This document shows, in pieces, positions 26,287 through 35,428 of a stretch of 64,000 bases of DNA; within the stretch, counting starts at the first letter, position 1, and each line of letters opens with the position of its first letter. The DNA is from Lysinibacillus piscis (GTDB lineage: Bacteria; Bacillota; Bacilli; Bacillales_A; Planococcaceae), in contig NZ_BRZA01000003.1 of NCBI RefSeq assembly GCF_026012395.1, positions 1 through 64,000 of the forward strand, written 5' to 3'. The translations under genes were made by a program, and so were the position numbers. The notes under the pieces were generated by a model, which worked only from the letters and a program-made list of their open reading frames with translations, was not told the origin of the DNA and ran no database searches.

Positions 26287-26322
26287 CTAAAAAAGTCGAG
26301 GCGTTATAGATGCCCCGACTTT
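26287..26322 (-). terminator. Terminator of yidC
   Basis: On the minus strand AAAGTCGGGGC pairs with GCCTCGACTTT (one mismatch) around a 9-base loop and is followed by TTTTTT. Confidence 0.85.
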
Positions 26323-26351
26323 CATATCTTTTCATAATTAGTATCCAAAGT

Positions 26352-27113
26352 CTATTTGTCGACTTTTTCTGGATGCTCTGAATAATATCTTCGACCAATA
26401 TACGTTTGAAGAATAAGTAGTATCCCGCCAACAGACCAATACAGTGGCAATGCTGCCATGGATGTCATCGAAATAAAGACGATCATAATTGGTGAAATAT
26501 AGATAAACATTTTCATCTGTGCTTTTTGCTGCTCTGGCACTGTCCACAGCGATACTCTTGCTTGTACTAAATACACAATCCCCGCAATGATTGTCATTAC
26601 AATATCAGGTGAACCTAAGCTAAACCATAAAAATTCATGCGCTTTGACATCTGCTGAATATAAAATAGAGAAATATAATCCCATAATAATCGGCATTTGA
26701 ATTAACATCGGTAAGCAACCCATATTGAGTGGATTAATGCCATGTTTTTTATATAATGCCATCATTTCTTGCTGATGTTGCATTTGCTCTTCTTTCGTTT
26801 TAGCTTCTTTCATTTTCTTTTGAACAACTTCCAGCTCAGGCTTGAAGGCATCCATTTTTGACTTCATCATCTGCTGCTGACGATAGTTTTTCAGCATAAT
26901 TGGCATCAATACTAGACGAATTAATACCGTGATTGCAATAATTGCCAATCCATAGCTTCCTGCAAAAATATCGTGTCCAAAAAACTCCAACAAAAATTCC
27001 ATAGGTTTAACAAAAATACTATAGAAAAAACCTTCTTTATTTTCTACTGACTGACAGCCACTCAACAACACAGTAGCAATTGCCAACAATGAAAATAGCT
27101 TCACATTTTTCAT
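26352..27113 (-). CDS. yidC: YidC/Oxa1 membrane protein insertase (lipoprotein type)
   Basis: 253 residues. The signal peptide ends in lipobox LLSGC (Cys20), as in SpoIIIJ and YqjG. The conserved insertase core follows: MPIMLKNYRQQQMMKSKM with the groove arginine, a coiled hairpin (KKMKEAKTKEEQMQHQQEMM), then NPLNMGCLPMLIQMPIIMGLY and the last helices PLYWSVGGILLILQ. It inserts and folds membrane proteins. It is not next to rnpA/rpmH, so it probably corresponds to the second paralogue (YqjG/YidC2) rather than SpoIIIJ. No MifM-type sensor gene is visible upstream. Confidence 0.93.
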   Translation of the reverse strand: MKNVKLFSLLAIATVLLSGCQSVENKEGFFYSIFVKPMEFLLEFFGHDIFAGSYGLAIIAITVLIRLVLMPIMLKNYRQQQMMKSKMDAFKPELEVVQKKMKEAKTKEEQMQHQQEMMALYKKHGINPLNMGCLPMLIQMPIIMGLYFSILYSADVKAHEFLWFSLGSPDIVMTIIAGIVYLVQARVSLWTVPEQQKAQMKMFIYISPIMIVFISMTSMAALPLYWSVGGILLILQTYIGRRYYSEHPEKVDK

Positions 27114-27188
27114 TTTTCCACCTACTATTATTTATCAACTCACGATAGGCAACGACATTCACTTATTTAGAGTTGTCAACTAAGATGA

Positions 27189-27218
27189 AGTATACATGAT
27201 AGTATCCTTGTTTTTCAA
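27189..27218 (-). promoter_or_regulatory. Probable sigma-A promoter of yidC
   Basis: On the minus strand TTGAAA (27218-27213) and TATACT (27194-27189) are 18 bases apart. The leader to the yidC start would be about 70 bases. Confidence 0.6.
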
Positions 27219-27261
27219 TCGACAAGCGCTCTAAATTCACAATTTGCCTAATGTCAACATG

Positions 27262-27300
27262 TAAAAAAGATGTACAGCCTTATATGTGTACACCTTTTTA
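27262..27300 (-). terminator. Terminator of the AraC-family gene
   Basis: On the minus strand GGTGTACA pairs with TGTACATC around a 10-base loop and is followed by TTTTTT. Confidence 0.8.
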
Positions 27301-27307
27301 CAGACAA

Positions 27308-28114
27308 CTATATAGTAGTCGCAGATGATTCATTCATTTCAAAACGATAAAAATCATAGTGTAATTCATCTCTAAAATGTTTAGGTGTCACACCTGTATA
27401 CTTTTTAAAAATTCTCGTAAAATAGCTTTGATTACAAAAGTGAAATTGATTTGAAATAGATGTAATACTTTTATTTGTATGTCGTAAATAATATTGCGAC
27501 TCCTCTACTCGTCGAATGTTCAAGTATTCTACTAAGGTAATGCCAACATGCTCTTTAAAAATACGCGACAAATGACTCGTACTAATTTGGAAGTTGTTTG
27601 CAATATTTTCGACGGTTAAATCACTTTCAAGCTCATCATTTATGTACATAATGACTTTATTGACTGTTTGATGACGGAAAGTAGGTTGTTTACGGTCGGC
27701 AATAAAATAAATGAAAAAATCAATTAAATCATCTGCAAATTGTAAAAACTCTGCATCCTTCATTTGGTTTTCAATCATATCTTGACAAGCAATATTAAAA
27801 GCAAATGCTTTTTTTGTTGGAACTTGATTATCCAACATTTTGCGCGCAATCAGCGATGTCAGAATAGTGAAATATTGTCTAACTGCTTTAATCACTTGTT
27901 TACCAAAGCGTATGGATAGTATATCGATTAATTCATGTAAAGATTTTTTTGCCTTTACATGTTCTAAATGATAAATTTCAAATATTAATTTTGACTCAAT
28001 ATTAAAAAATTCCTCTACCCCTACATATTGATTTATATTATCAATCTCTTGAAAGTACCTTTTTGACATCGTTTCTGACATAGAATGTTGATGTAATTGC
28101 ATAACCTTCCCCAT
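27308..28114 (-). CDS. AraC-family transcriptional regulator
   Basis: 268 residues. The last about 100 residues form the double helix-turn-helix AraC domain: LTVENIANNFQISTSHLSRIFKEHVG (first) and SITSISNQFHFCNQSYFTRIFKKYTGVTPKHFR (second, the family signature). The N-terminal 160 residues are helical with no recognised sugar-binding cupin, so the ligand is unknown. The start was kept at ATG 28114; ATG 28102 is an alternative but its ribosome binding site is too close. No obvious target gene is adjacent. Confidence 0.87.
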   Translation of the reverse strand: MGKVMQLHQHSMSETMSKRYFQEIDNINQYVGVEEFFNIESKLIFEIYHLEHVKAKKSLHELIDILSIRFGKQVIKAVRQYFTILTSLIARKMLDNQVPTKKAFAFNIACQDMIENQMKDAEFLQFADDLIDFFIYFIADRKQPTFRHQTVNKVIMYINDELESDLTVENIANNFQISTSHLSRIFKEHVGITLVEYLNIRRVEESQYYLRHTNKSITSISNQFHFCNQSYFTRIFKKYTGVTPKHFRDELHYDFYRFEMNESSATTI

Positions 28115-28842
28115 CTTTCTTCAGATTGCACGAATTATATTTTGTAAAAATCGACATCAATCAGTTGTATTTATCTGTTTTACTTTAGCATGATTGTACC
28201 TTGCTCTCCGACATGTATATCTTCAACTCAAGGACTTTCGCTAAAATATGATTGGAATTATAATATGCCCTAATTTGAAAATCTGCCATCGCTCTAGAAG
28301 TTTAATACTGAGTCAACGCATACTATATTCCATAATAATCAAATTTTTAAGTATATATTTCTATTTTAGACAAAACAAAAGCCCTCCATTCATAAATGAA
28401 GGTAAATTCACTTTGCATACACTTATGAAAATATCCCTGTGGCTAACTATTTATGTAACTAAATAGTTCATCAATATTCAATACAATAAATTATACTATT
28501 TAGTGAATAGTACCATATTCTGCGATTTTCTTTCAACCACATTTTGTCCAATATTCTAGTTCTTTTTTATCACATATACACAGTGGAAATGTTACTAACT
28601 AACTTTTGAATATTCAATTTCTCAAAAATATTCTTTTTCAGTGACCTTTGACCTAATATAAAAGTAAATAATTTGGAATTAATTAGATATCTTGATTTTC
28701 TTTGTAAGGGTTTTTTTCCTTTTTAAGTTAAAAAGACGTTTTTTAGCTGAATTATTCTAAAATCTTCTCTATATAATTTATGTGAATCTGTAGTAGAATA
28801 AATGATAATATTATTTAAAAAGTTTATGATGAGGTGTTTTTA
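28115..28842. other. Long AT-rich intergenic region ahead of the LytTR regulator
   Basis: 728 bp without a credible gene. I see one weak hairpin (CTCCATTCATAAATGAAGG, about 28383-28401) and, close to the LytTR gene, a TATAAT at 28771-28776 that could be its -10. No repeat-family copy or RNA motif was recognised. The length suggests a regulatory region for the two divergent regulators, but no operator could be defined. Confidence 0.4.
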
Positions 28843-29493
28843 GTGGATCCAAAACAAATAGAAGAAATCATGGAGCTTATTAAGGAATTTTTCCCCGAAA
28901 ATACGTCCATTGCGATTTCTGACACGAATGAATACTTATATTACCAACCGAGTAAAAAAATCGATTTAAAAATTCAACCTGGTGACCCAATCAAAGATGG
29001 CTCTGCTGCTCATCAAGCCATTAATTATGGACACAAAATAAGCACTTATATTGATCCTGAAGTATTCGGTGTAGCTTACTATGGCATGAGTATTCCCCTG
29101 ATTGAGGAAGGTGAAATAAAAGGGGCCATCACTGCTGTTCTTCCCCAAAAACCATCAGCGTTTTTAACAAACTATATTACCATTAAAGTCGATGATTGCT
29201 GGTATCCAATTAAACACGACCAAGTCATTTATCTTGAAACACAGCTACGTAAAACATTTGTTAAATCACGAACTCGTGAAGGCTATCATCGTTTAAATCT
29301 GAGTGATCTTGAATTATTTTTATCACCTGAATCATTCATCCGCTGTCACCGTTCATATATTGTGAACATTGACTATATTGATGAAATTCAGCCAGATTCT
29401 CACTCTACATTTTTACTTATTATGAAGGACGGCACACGCATTCCTGTAAGTCAACGATATGCTAGTTACTTCCGTCGTTCCCTTGGCTTCTAG
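28843..29493 (+). CDS. LytTR-family transcriptional regulator with an N-terminal sensor-like domain
   Basis: 216 residues. The C-terminal half (from about 115) is a LytTR DNA-binding domain with typical elements DQVIYLETQLRKTFV, SDLELFLSPESFIRCHRSYIVNIDYI and IPVSQRYASYFRR. There is no response-regulator receiver. The N-terminal part (about 15-105: AISDTNEYLYYQPSK, GHKISTYIDPEVFGVAYYGMSIP) looks like a PAS/Cache-type small-molecule sensor, so this is probably a one-component regulator. The start is GTG 28843, 8 bases from GAGG; GTG 28834 overlaps that site. It precedes an MFS gene, a plausible but unproved target. Confidence 0.83.
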   Translation: MDPKQIEEIMELIKEFFPENTSIAISDTNEYLYYQPSKKIDLKIQPGDPIKDGSAAHQAINYGHKISTYIDPEVFGVAYYGMSIPLIEEGEIKGAITAVLPQKPSAFLTNYITIKVDDCWYPIKHDQVIYLETQLRKTFVKSRTREGYHRLNLSDLELFLSPESFIRCHRSYIVNIDYIDEIQPDSHSTFLLIMKDGTRIPVSQRYASYFRRSLGF

Positions 29494-29496
29494 CTC

Positions 29497-29536
29497 AAAT
29501 TCCCTAATGAACATGGTTCGTTGGGGAATTTTTTCT
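29497..29536 (+). terminator. Terminator of the LytTR gene
   Basis: AAATTCCC pairs with GGGAATTT, with inner pairing GAAC/GTTC, followed by TTTTTCTT. Confidence 0.85.
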
Positions 29537-29737
29537 TATTAAAAATGCCGATTTCCGCTCATTTTCCTTACGTTTCTTCACTTTGATCCCCCCTCTACAA
29601 AGCCTTTTCTTGGCATACGCATCTTGCAAAATACAAAAGGAGGAAAAACTAGTTTTTTGAGAATGTCTATCAATTAGGCGTTCTTTTTTTGTTGAAAATG
29701 ATATAATGAAGGAGCACTTTGGCAAAATGGAGGAGCT

Positions 29738-30880
29738 ATGAAAAAATTTATTTATCTTATTATATTCTTTTCTTTCTTTGATTTATTTACACAATTACCT
29801 GTTATGAGTACATATGCCAAGTCGTTAGGAGCCTCTGCATTTGCAACAGGATTGGCAGTGGGAATGTATTCTCTCTCTAATACATTTGGCAATATTATTT
29901 CTGGGTTTTTAACTGACCGTAGAGGCCCTTTTATTATTCTACTTACAGGTCTAATTACTACAGGCATCTCATTGTTACTCTATAATTGGGTAACATCCCC
30001 TACTTTACTATTATGCGTTCGCTTTATACATGGTCTATTCGCTGGGCTTATCGTTCCAGCGGCCTTCACATTTTTAGCAAATGCAACAGAGCAAGAAAAA
30101 CGTGGGAAAGGTAGTGCTATCTCAGGTGCATTTGTTGGGATTGCTGCAATTGTTGGTCCTGCCTTTAGTGGCATTTTAGCAAGTCGTACAAGCGTACCAT
30201 TTGTCTTTAATATTACAGCTAGCTGTATTGGCTTGTTAGGTATTTTAACTTTCTTTCTTTTAAAGTCAACTCAATTTAAAAGAACAAAATCTACAGCTAA
30301 TGTATATGTACCTGTTCGTGTATTTTTCTATAACCCAGGTATCTTAAAGTCTTTTACAGGGGCATTCTTTTTAATGTTTTCACAGGGGGTTATCGCCTAT
30401 TTATTACCACTAAAAGTACAAGCTTTAGGATTTGATTCTCGCCTTAGTGGTACATTAATGAGTGTCTTTGGTATCGTAGCCGTACTTGTCTTTCTATTAC
30501 CAACAAATCGTATTTTCGATAAAGTGGCTCCAATTAAAACATTATCTATAGGAATTGGCTTAATGGGCATTAGTCAGCTTATCATTAGTCAGGCAAATTC
30601 AAGCACTTTCCTTTACTTAGCCATGGTTTGCTATGGAATTGGCTTTGGTTTCTTATTCCCATCACTTAATTCATTGTTAATTGACTCGACTACTACTGAG
30701 ATTCGTGGTAAGGCATATGGTTACTTTTATGCCTTCTTTTCATTAGGTGTCGTATTTGGCTCATCATTACTCGGCTGGCTTTCTTTAGGTGTAGTTGGTG
30801 GCTTTATTTTTACAGGTATCGTGCTCTTACTATTTGCGAGCGTTATTTTACTGCCGAATAAAAAGACTGTATTAAGCTAA
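29738..30880 (+). CDS. MFS transporter
   Basis: 380 residues, about 12 membrane helices. The motif A loop reads GFLTDRRGPFII (about 57-68), and the central loop (about 185-197) is short and basic. It resembles small MFS exporters of the YfiS/arabinose-efflux type. The ribosome binding site GGAGG lies 6 bases ahead of ATG. It follows the LytTR regulator by 244 bp with a terminator between, so it is a separate transcript. The substrate is unknown. Confidence 0.83.
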   Translation: MKKFIYLIIFFSFFDLFTQLPVMSTYAKSLGASAFATGLAVGMYSLSNTFGNIISGFLTDRRGPFIILLTGLITTGISLLLYNWVTSPTLLLCVRFIHGLFAGLIVPAAFTFLANATEQEKRGKGSAISGAFVGIAAIVGPAFSGILASRTSVPFVFNITASCIGLLGILTFFLLKSTQFKRTKSTANVYVPVRVFFYNPGILKSFTGAFFLMFSQGVIAYLLPLKVQALGFDSRLSGTLMSVFGIVAVLVFLLPTNRIFDKVAPIKTLSIGIGLMGISQLIISQANSSTFLYLAMVCYGIGFGFLFPSLNSLLIDSTTTEIRGKAYGYFYAFFSLGVVFGSSLLGWLSLGVVGGFIFTGIVLLLFASVILLPNKKTVLS

Positions 30881-30894
30881 GATTATGAAAAAAG

Positions 30895-30936
30895 TCGATT
30901 TATACCAAAATTTTTGGTGTAAATCGATTTTTTTGA
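30895..30936 (+). terminator. Terminator of the MFS gene
   Basis: TCGATTTATACCAAAA pairs with TTTTGGTGTAAATCGA (one mismatch) and is followed by TTTTTT. Confidence 0.88.
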
Positions 30937-31101
30937 GGCAATTCTTCTTTCAATATACTTCCTTATCCATTAGATATACATTTAATTTTCAGAAAATTAT
31001 GATATACTATTTTATACGTGTTGACTATGAAAAGAGGAGTTGCAAGCTACTAAAAAGATAATCAACATACATAATTACCATTACATCTATTTAAAGGCTG
31101 C

Positions 31102-32850
31102 GTGAAAACTATGAATTCTATTAAAACCAAATTGATTGTTGTATCAATACTGCTTTTAACCATCCCTATTATTGTACTCGGTTTTTTTAGTTATCAAAAA
31201 AGCTCGTCTAGTTTATCCGAATTAGGAGAGACGAACTTAAAAAACAGTGTTGTCATGACCATCGAATTAATTGAGTCATTAAATGAATCAGTAGAGCATG
31301 GTGATTTGACACTAGAAGAAGCTCAAGAAAGGGTAAAGGAAGCTATTCTAGGGGAGAAAAATAGTGATGGCACACGTCCAATCAATAAAAATCTCAACTT
31401 AGGCGACAATGGGTATATGTTTGTTGTAGACGATGCTGGTATTGAAGTGGCACACCCTTTTATTGAAGGGGAAAATGTTTGGGAGTCTGTTGACGCTAAT
31501 GGCGTACATTCAACACAAGAAATTATTAAAACAGCCAATGAAGGTGGCGGTTTCATTTATTTCAATTGGCCATTAAACAATGACAAAGACAAAATTGAAG
31601 CAAAAGTTGCTTACTCAGAAAAAGATCCACACTGGGGTTGGGTTGTTGTAGCTGGTACTTATATGATGGATTTCAATAAGCCTGCTGATGCGATTTTATT
31701 TAATATCTTTATTATTGCTGGTATTACTTTAGTGATTGGTATTTCTGTTATTTGGATTTTTGCTAATAATATTTCAAAGCCAATTAACTTAATCTCGAAG
31801 CGAATGAATTTACTAGCAGCGGGTGATTTGACAACGGATGAAATTACGACTAAATCAAATGATGAAATTGGAAAATTGGCTGGTTCCATGAATCATATGC
31901 AAGGCCGACTAAAAGAGCTCGTAACAAATGTTTCGCATGCATCCGAAAAAATGACGAAACAGAGTACAGAGCTGACACAATCTGCTCATGAAGTGAAATC
32001 AGGCTCAGAGCAAGTTGCTATTACTATGCAGGAGTTGGCTTCTGGTTCAGAAAAACAAGCAGATAGTGCAAGCGAATTATTAATGGCCATGCAAGGCTTT
32101 ACGAGAGAGGTCGCAATGGCAAATGAAACCGGCGGACTGATTCATGCATCGTCTGGTAAAGTATTAGAGATGACGAATGAAGGCAATCAATCCATGAAGG
32201 TATCTAAACAACAAATGGAGAAAATTGACCATATTGTGAAAGATACAGTTGATAAAGTAAAAGGGTTAGATACGCAGTCTCAAGAAATTTCTAAATTAGT
32301 CATTGTCATTAAAAATATTGCAGATCAGACTAATCTTTTAGCACTAAATGCAGCAATTGAAGCTGCAAGAGCAGGCGAACATGGTAAAGGCTTTGCGATT
32401 GTTGCAGATGAAGTAAGAAAGCTAGCTGAACAAGTATCTGATTCTGTCTTAGACATTACGAAAATTGTAACGAATGTCCAAAGTGAATCAAGTAGTGTAG
32501 TAAAATCACTGTTGGATGGCTATCACGAGGTAGAAGAAGGGACACATCAAATCGAGGCTACTGGTGAGCAATTTAATGGTATTAATCAAGCTGTCACAGA
32601 GATGGTCAACAATATTAATGCAGTCACTGAAAAACTAGCTACTATTGCTGAGAATAGTCAAAAAATGAATAGCTCCATTGAAGATATTGCCGCTATATCA
32701 GAGGAATCTGCTGCGGGTATCGAAGAAACATCCGCCTCCTCGCAACAAACGAGTGCTGCTATGGAGGAAGTTGCCCAAAGCTCAAATGATTTAGCTCAAT
32801 TAGCAGTATCATTAAACACTTTAGTAAATGAATTTAAAATTGAATCGTAA
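31102..32850 (+). CDS. Methyl-accepting chemotaxis protein with a single Cache domain
   Basis: 582 residues. The first membrane helix is at about 13-31 and the second at about 200-220. Between them is an extracellular single-Cache (sCache_2-like) domain with [13 protein letters not shown] and [15 protein letters not shown] is at about 222-275 ([19 protein letters not shown]) and the signalling domain reaches its tip at [34 protein letters not shown] (about 408-441). Methylation helices flank the tip. The ligand is unknown; sCache_2 domains often bind small carboxylates. GTG 31102 and ATG 31111 are both possible, as AAAGG is 4 bases from the first and 13 from the second. Confidence 0.94.
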   Translation: MKTMNSIKTKLIVVSILLLTIPIIVLGFFSYQKSSSSLSELGETNLKNSVVMTIELIESLNESVEHGDLTLEEAQERVKEAILGEKNSDGTRPINKNLNLGDNGYMFVVDDAGIEVAHPFIEGENVWESVDANGVHSTQEIIKTANEGGGFIYFNWPLNNDKDKIEAKVAYSEKDPHWGWVVVAGTYMMDFNKPADAILFNIFIIAGITLVIGISVIWIFANNISKPINLISKRMNLLAAGDLTTDEITTKSNDEIGKLAGSMNHMQGRLKELVTNVSHASEKMTKQSTELTQSAHEVKSGSEQVAITMQELASGSEKQADSASELLMAMQGFTREVAMANETGGLIHASSGKVLEMTNEGNQSMKVSKQQMEKIDHIVKDTVDKVKGLDTQSQEISKLVIVIKNIADQTNLLALNAAIEAARAGEHGKGFAIVADEVRKLAEQVSDSVLDITKIVTNVQSESSSVVKSLLDGYHEVEEGTHQIEATGEQFNGINQAVTEMVNNINAVTEKLATIAENSQKMNSSIEDIAAISEESAAGIEETSASSQQTSAAMEEVAQSSNDLAQLAVSLNTLVNEFKIES

Positions 32851-32853
32851 TGA

Positions 32854-32897
32854 AAAGGTGTTGGAAAGCAAGTATTTGCTAGCTTTCCAACACCTTA
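32854..32897. terminator. Bidirectional terminator between the MCP gene and the TPM gene
   Basis: A 15-bp perfect stem (AAGGTGTTGGAAAGC with GCTTTCCAACACCTT) serves the two convergent genes. Confidence 0.88.
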
Positions 32898-32903
32898 CTT
32901 TTA

Positions 32904-33692
32904 CTACCAGTCTCGATCTGCCCCGCCACCGCCAGATGAGCCTCCACCACCTGACGATGAGTCATGGCTCGAATGATGATTAGAATAGTCATGATAATCA
33001 CTAGAGGATTTTTTGCCTTTTTTCCAACCACCTGTAAATAAAGAAATAATCGGATTGATGATAAACGCATATAGCGCAAATAAAGCGCTTAAAACAGCAG
33101 TAAGCCCGATTAATAAAAATAAAGGAAATGTCAGCCATTCGGAAAGTCCCCAATTTTGAAAATCCCAATTCTTAGCAGGGAGTTCACTCGCTCCAGCATA
33201 TTCACCTTCCACAGCCTGAATTAATGTATCGAACGTATCCATGATCGCTTTATTCGGCTTACCATCTTTTAGAGCAGGAATGGTATAATCATCTAAAATT
33301 CTTCCTGCTATACCATCTGTAATCGTGCCCTCTAAGCCATAGCCTACTTCAATACGTGCTTTACGATCCTCCATTGCTAATACGAGTAAGATGCCATTGT
33401 TTTGCTCCTTGTCTCCAATACCATATTGTCGAAAAGCTTCATTAGCATAGTCGGCAATCGCTTGTCCTTCTGTTGTCTGCACAGTTAAGACGACAATTTG
33501 AGCAGATGTATTCTTTTCAAGCTCTTTTGCCTTGCTTATTAATTCAGTCTCTTCCTTATCTGTTAAAACATCTGCAAAATCTTGTACATAGATGTCTCCA
33601 ACAGGTGCTGGTGCTGCATCCACTACAGCCTGTCCTATAATGGAAAATAATACACAAACAAATAGTAGCAAAAACCACTTTTTCTTCATCAT
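32904..33692 (-). CDS. TPM-domain protein (YgcG family), membrane anchored
   Basis: 262 residues. A signal peptide (about 1-25) is followed by the TPM domain (about 30-160: YVQDFADVLTDKEETELISKA, IVVLTVQTTEG, GYGLEGTITDG), two membrane helices (about 190-220), and a basic then Ser/Gly/His-rich tail ending SSGGGGADRDW. The gene lies directly after lemA; LemA-TPM pairs are common and are thought to act at the membrane in envelope stress or repair, but the biochemical role is not settled. The start is ATG 33692 or 33689, behind GGAGG; the earlier ATG 33704 overlaps the site. Confidence 0.88.
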   Translation of the reverse strand: MMKKKWFLLLFVCVLFSIIGQAVVDAAPAPVGDIYVQDFADVLTDKEETELISKAKELEKNTSAQIVVLTVQTTEGQAIADYANEAFRQYGIGDKEQNNGILLVLAMEDRKARIEVGYGLEGTITDGIAGRILDDYTIPALKDGKPNKAIMDTFDTLIQAVEGEYAGASELPAKNWDFQNWGLSEWLTFPLFLLIGLTAVLSALFALYAFIINPIISLFTGGWKKGKKSSSDYHDYSNHHSSHDSSSGGGGSSGGGGADRDW

Positions 33693-33703
33693 GTTCCCCT
33701 CCA

Positions 33704-34243
33704 TTATTGTTCTTCTGCTGTAAAGTAGTGCTTTTCATCGAGCCCCATCATACTGGCAAAAATAAAGCCTGGAAACCGTTTAATTTTTTTATTGTACATC
33801 GCAACCTGCTCATTATAATCTTTACGTGCCACAGCAATACGATTTTCCGTTCCCGCTAGCTCATCCATTAGCTGTGTATACTGTGTGTTAGCCTTTAAGT
33901 CTGGATAATTTTCAACAATCACTAATAATTTACCTAATGCTGTTGTTAGCTCTGCATCAGCTCTTGCGGCATCTTCAGCGGTTTTAGCATCTACCAATTT
34001 TTCACGGGACGTAGTAATTGTTAAAATCGCTTCTTTTTCATATGCTGCATATTCTTGCACCGTCTGAACTAAAGTTGGAATTAAATCCAGTTTTCTTTGT
34101 AGCTGATTATCAATTTGTGCATAGGATTTACTTACCTCCTCCTCGGTATCTATCAAACTATTATAATTTGATAAAATAGCAAGCAATACAACAATCACAA
34201 TAATAATAGCTATAACTCCTGTTATTAGCTTATTTTTCGACAT
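33704..34243 (-). CDS. lemA: LemA family protein
   Basis: 179 residues. One N-terminal membrane helix (about 7-27) is followed by the helical LemA domain (YNSLIDTEEEVSKSYAQIDNQLQRKLDLIPTLV, then ENYPDLKANTQYTQL and ENRIAVARKDYNEQVAMYN). The start is placed at ATG 34243 (AAGGGGA about 8 bases upstream) rather than ATG 34273. The stop is 11 bases before the start of the TPM gene, so they form an operon. Confidence 0.92.
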   Translation of the reverse strand: MSKNKLITGVIAIIIVIVVLLAILSNYNSLIDTEEEVSKSYAQIDNQLQRKLDLIPTLVQTVQEYAAYEKEAILTITTSREKLVDAKTAEDAARADAELTTALGKLLVIVENYPDLKANTQYTQLMDELAGTENRIAVARKDYNEQVAMYNKKIKRFPGFIFASMMGLDEKHYFTAEEQ

Positions 34244-34305
34244 GACCTCATCCCCTTTCCTTTTTTCTATCATACTTGCGAAACTAAGTTATTACTATAG
34301 CGCAC

Positions 34306-34334
34306 AAAAAAAAAGAGGGATGAGTATTCCCTCT
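34306..34334 (-). terminator. Terminator of the 93-residue protein gene
   Basis: On the minus strand GAGGGA pairs with TCCCTC around a 7-base loop and is followed by nine T. Confidence 0.85.
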
Positions 34335-34349
34335 GTTATCTATATTTTG

Positions 34350-34631
34350 TTACTCTTTCTCGTGAATATGTTTGTTGTAAAAATGAACTCCTGTGTGTCC
34401 GCCACCTTCTGCAACCATTTCATTAGAAGCCATTTTTGCAGGAGATGTACCTGCCTCTGTTGCCACTTCTGTTGTAATACGCTCTGCCACTCTTTTGTCC
34501 ATTATTGGTTTCTCTGTTTGAAGGTATTGCTGTACAACACTCAAGACTTTATCACGATTTTCCTTTTTGCTAAAATAGGATGCTGCCAACCATGTTAGTC
34601 CTGCAATTACAATGCCTTTTCCTTTTGCCAT
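34350..34631 (-). CDS. Small protein of 93 residues, predicted sigma-B regulon member
   Basis: The family is not recognised. The N-terminus carries a hydrophobic stretch (GIVIAGLTWLAASYF, about 5-19) that could anchor it in the membrane, followed by a charged helical region and a Gly/His-rich tail (GGGHTGVHFYNKHIHEKE). The start is ATG 34631 with GGAGG 9 bases upstream. A near-perfect sigma-B promoter lies about 45 bases upstream and a terminator follows, so it is a single-gene stress transcript. Inference: a general-stress protein of unknown activity. Confidence 0.8.
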   Translation of the reverse strand: MAKGKGIVIAGLTWLAASYFSKKENRDKVLSVVQQYLQTEKPIMDKRVAERITTEVATEAGTSPAKMASNEMVAEGGGHTGVHFYNKHIHEKE

Positions 34632-34676
34632 TCTTCTATTCCTCCTATAAATATCGAGCATCTATGTATACTAGCA

Positions 34677-34701
34677 TTACCCTATTTACAGAAGATTAAA
34701 C
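34677..34701 (-). promoter_or_regulatory. Sigma-B promoter of the 93-residue protein gene
   Basis: On the minus strand GTTTAA (34701-34696) and GGGTAA (34682-34677) are separated by 13 bases, which fits the sigma-B consensus at every position. It sits in the gap downstream of the acetyltransferase gene. Confidence 0.87.
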
Positions 34702-34708
34702 GTAATTA

Positions 34709-35152
34709 CTATCCTTCATACAGCATATCGATATGAGGAATACCATCATAATCATAGACATCTGACACTTGTTGAAAGCCAAAAGCGCGGTAAAAATCGA
34801 GCAAATAGGCTTGTGCCTCAATGAAAATTTTCTGATTTGACCATTCCTTCTCGATTGTATCAATTGCAAGCTGGACCAATTCTTTACCAAGACCTGTACC
34901 TCGAGCTTCTGGGCTTATGATGACACGACCAAACGAAGCCATTTCCACTTTTTCACCTGGTGGCAGTATACGTGCATATGCTACCAGCTTATCCTCCTTC
35001 ACATAGGACAAATGTAAGGCTTGTTGGTCATGATTGTCCAAGTCCTCATAGTAGCATTGTTGTTCTACAATAAAAACTTTCTCACGTAGCTGTAAAATGC
35101 GGTAAAGCTCATTCTTTGTTAAATCATCGTACGTTTGAATTTTCCATGTCAT
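34709..35152 (-). CDS. ElaA-type GNAT N-acetyltransferase
   Basis: 147 residues. The ElaA signature is seen in LYRILQLREKVFIVEQQC (about 17-34), LVAYARILPPG and FGRVIISPEARGTGLGKELV (acetyl-CoA pyrophosphate loop, about 82-101), ending with FYRAFGFQ. It should acetylate a small amine or protein, substrate unknown. The start is ATG 35152 (GGAGTG upstream), divergent from the 33-residue gene. Confidence 0.88.
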   Translation of the reverse strand: MTWKIQTYDDLTKNELYRILQLREKVFIVEQQCYYEDLDNHDQQALHLSYVKEDKLVAYARILPPGEKVEMASFGRVIISPEARGTGLGKELVQLAIDTIEKEWSNQKIFIEAQAYLLDFYRAFGFQQVSDVYDYDGIPHIDMLYEG

Positions 35153-35245
35153 GCGATTCACTCCTTTATTCCTTTCATTGTACACGATGCAGATGATTAA
35201 AAAACAGAAAATTAGGGAAATATAATAGAAAGGAGCGTGGTTATA

Positions 35246-35347
35246 ATGAAAAATTTAGACTTTATGTATGATTGGCTTGATGTTGTTGCTTTAGCAAGTG
35301 GTGCATGCTTATGTACAATGATTATTTATAGTGTTAGCCTACTATAA
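35246..35347 (+). CDS. Small membrane-like protein of 33 residues
   Basis: A complete frame from ATG 35246 to TAA 35347 has GGAG about 11 bases upstream, a TATAAT at 35221-35226 and a strong terminator 30 bases downstream. The product starts MKNLDFMYDWLD; the rest (ALASGACLCTMIIYSVSLL) is one hydrophobic helix with two Cys. It is probably a single-pass small membrane protein of unknown function. Confidence 0.6.
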   Translation: MKNLDFMYDWLDVVALASGACLCTMIIYSVSLL

Positions 35348-35378
35348 GGAGCGATGTTGTGATGTCTGAGGAGCAGTA

Positions 35379-35428
35379 AAGGCAATCCACTTGTTTAAAG
35401 TAAACGAGCGGATTGCCTTCTTTTTATT
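35379..35428 (+). terminator. Terminator after the 33-residue gene
   Basis: AAGGCAATCC pairs with GGATTGCCTT, with inner GTTT/AAAC pairing, followed by CTTTTTATT on the plus strand. It overlaps the last bases of the convergent acetyltransferase gene and may serve both. Confidence 0.85.

Noticed and set aside
27114-27261. MifM-like sensor upstream of yidC
   Set aside because: No open frame with a stalling-type C-terminus was found in the 150 bp before yidC.
28248-28466. 72-codon frame in the long intergenic gap
   Set aside because: No ribosome binding site, composition follows the AT-rich background and no recognisable motif.
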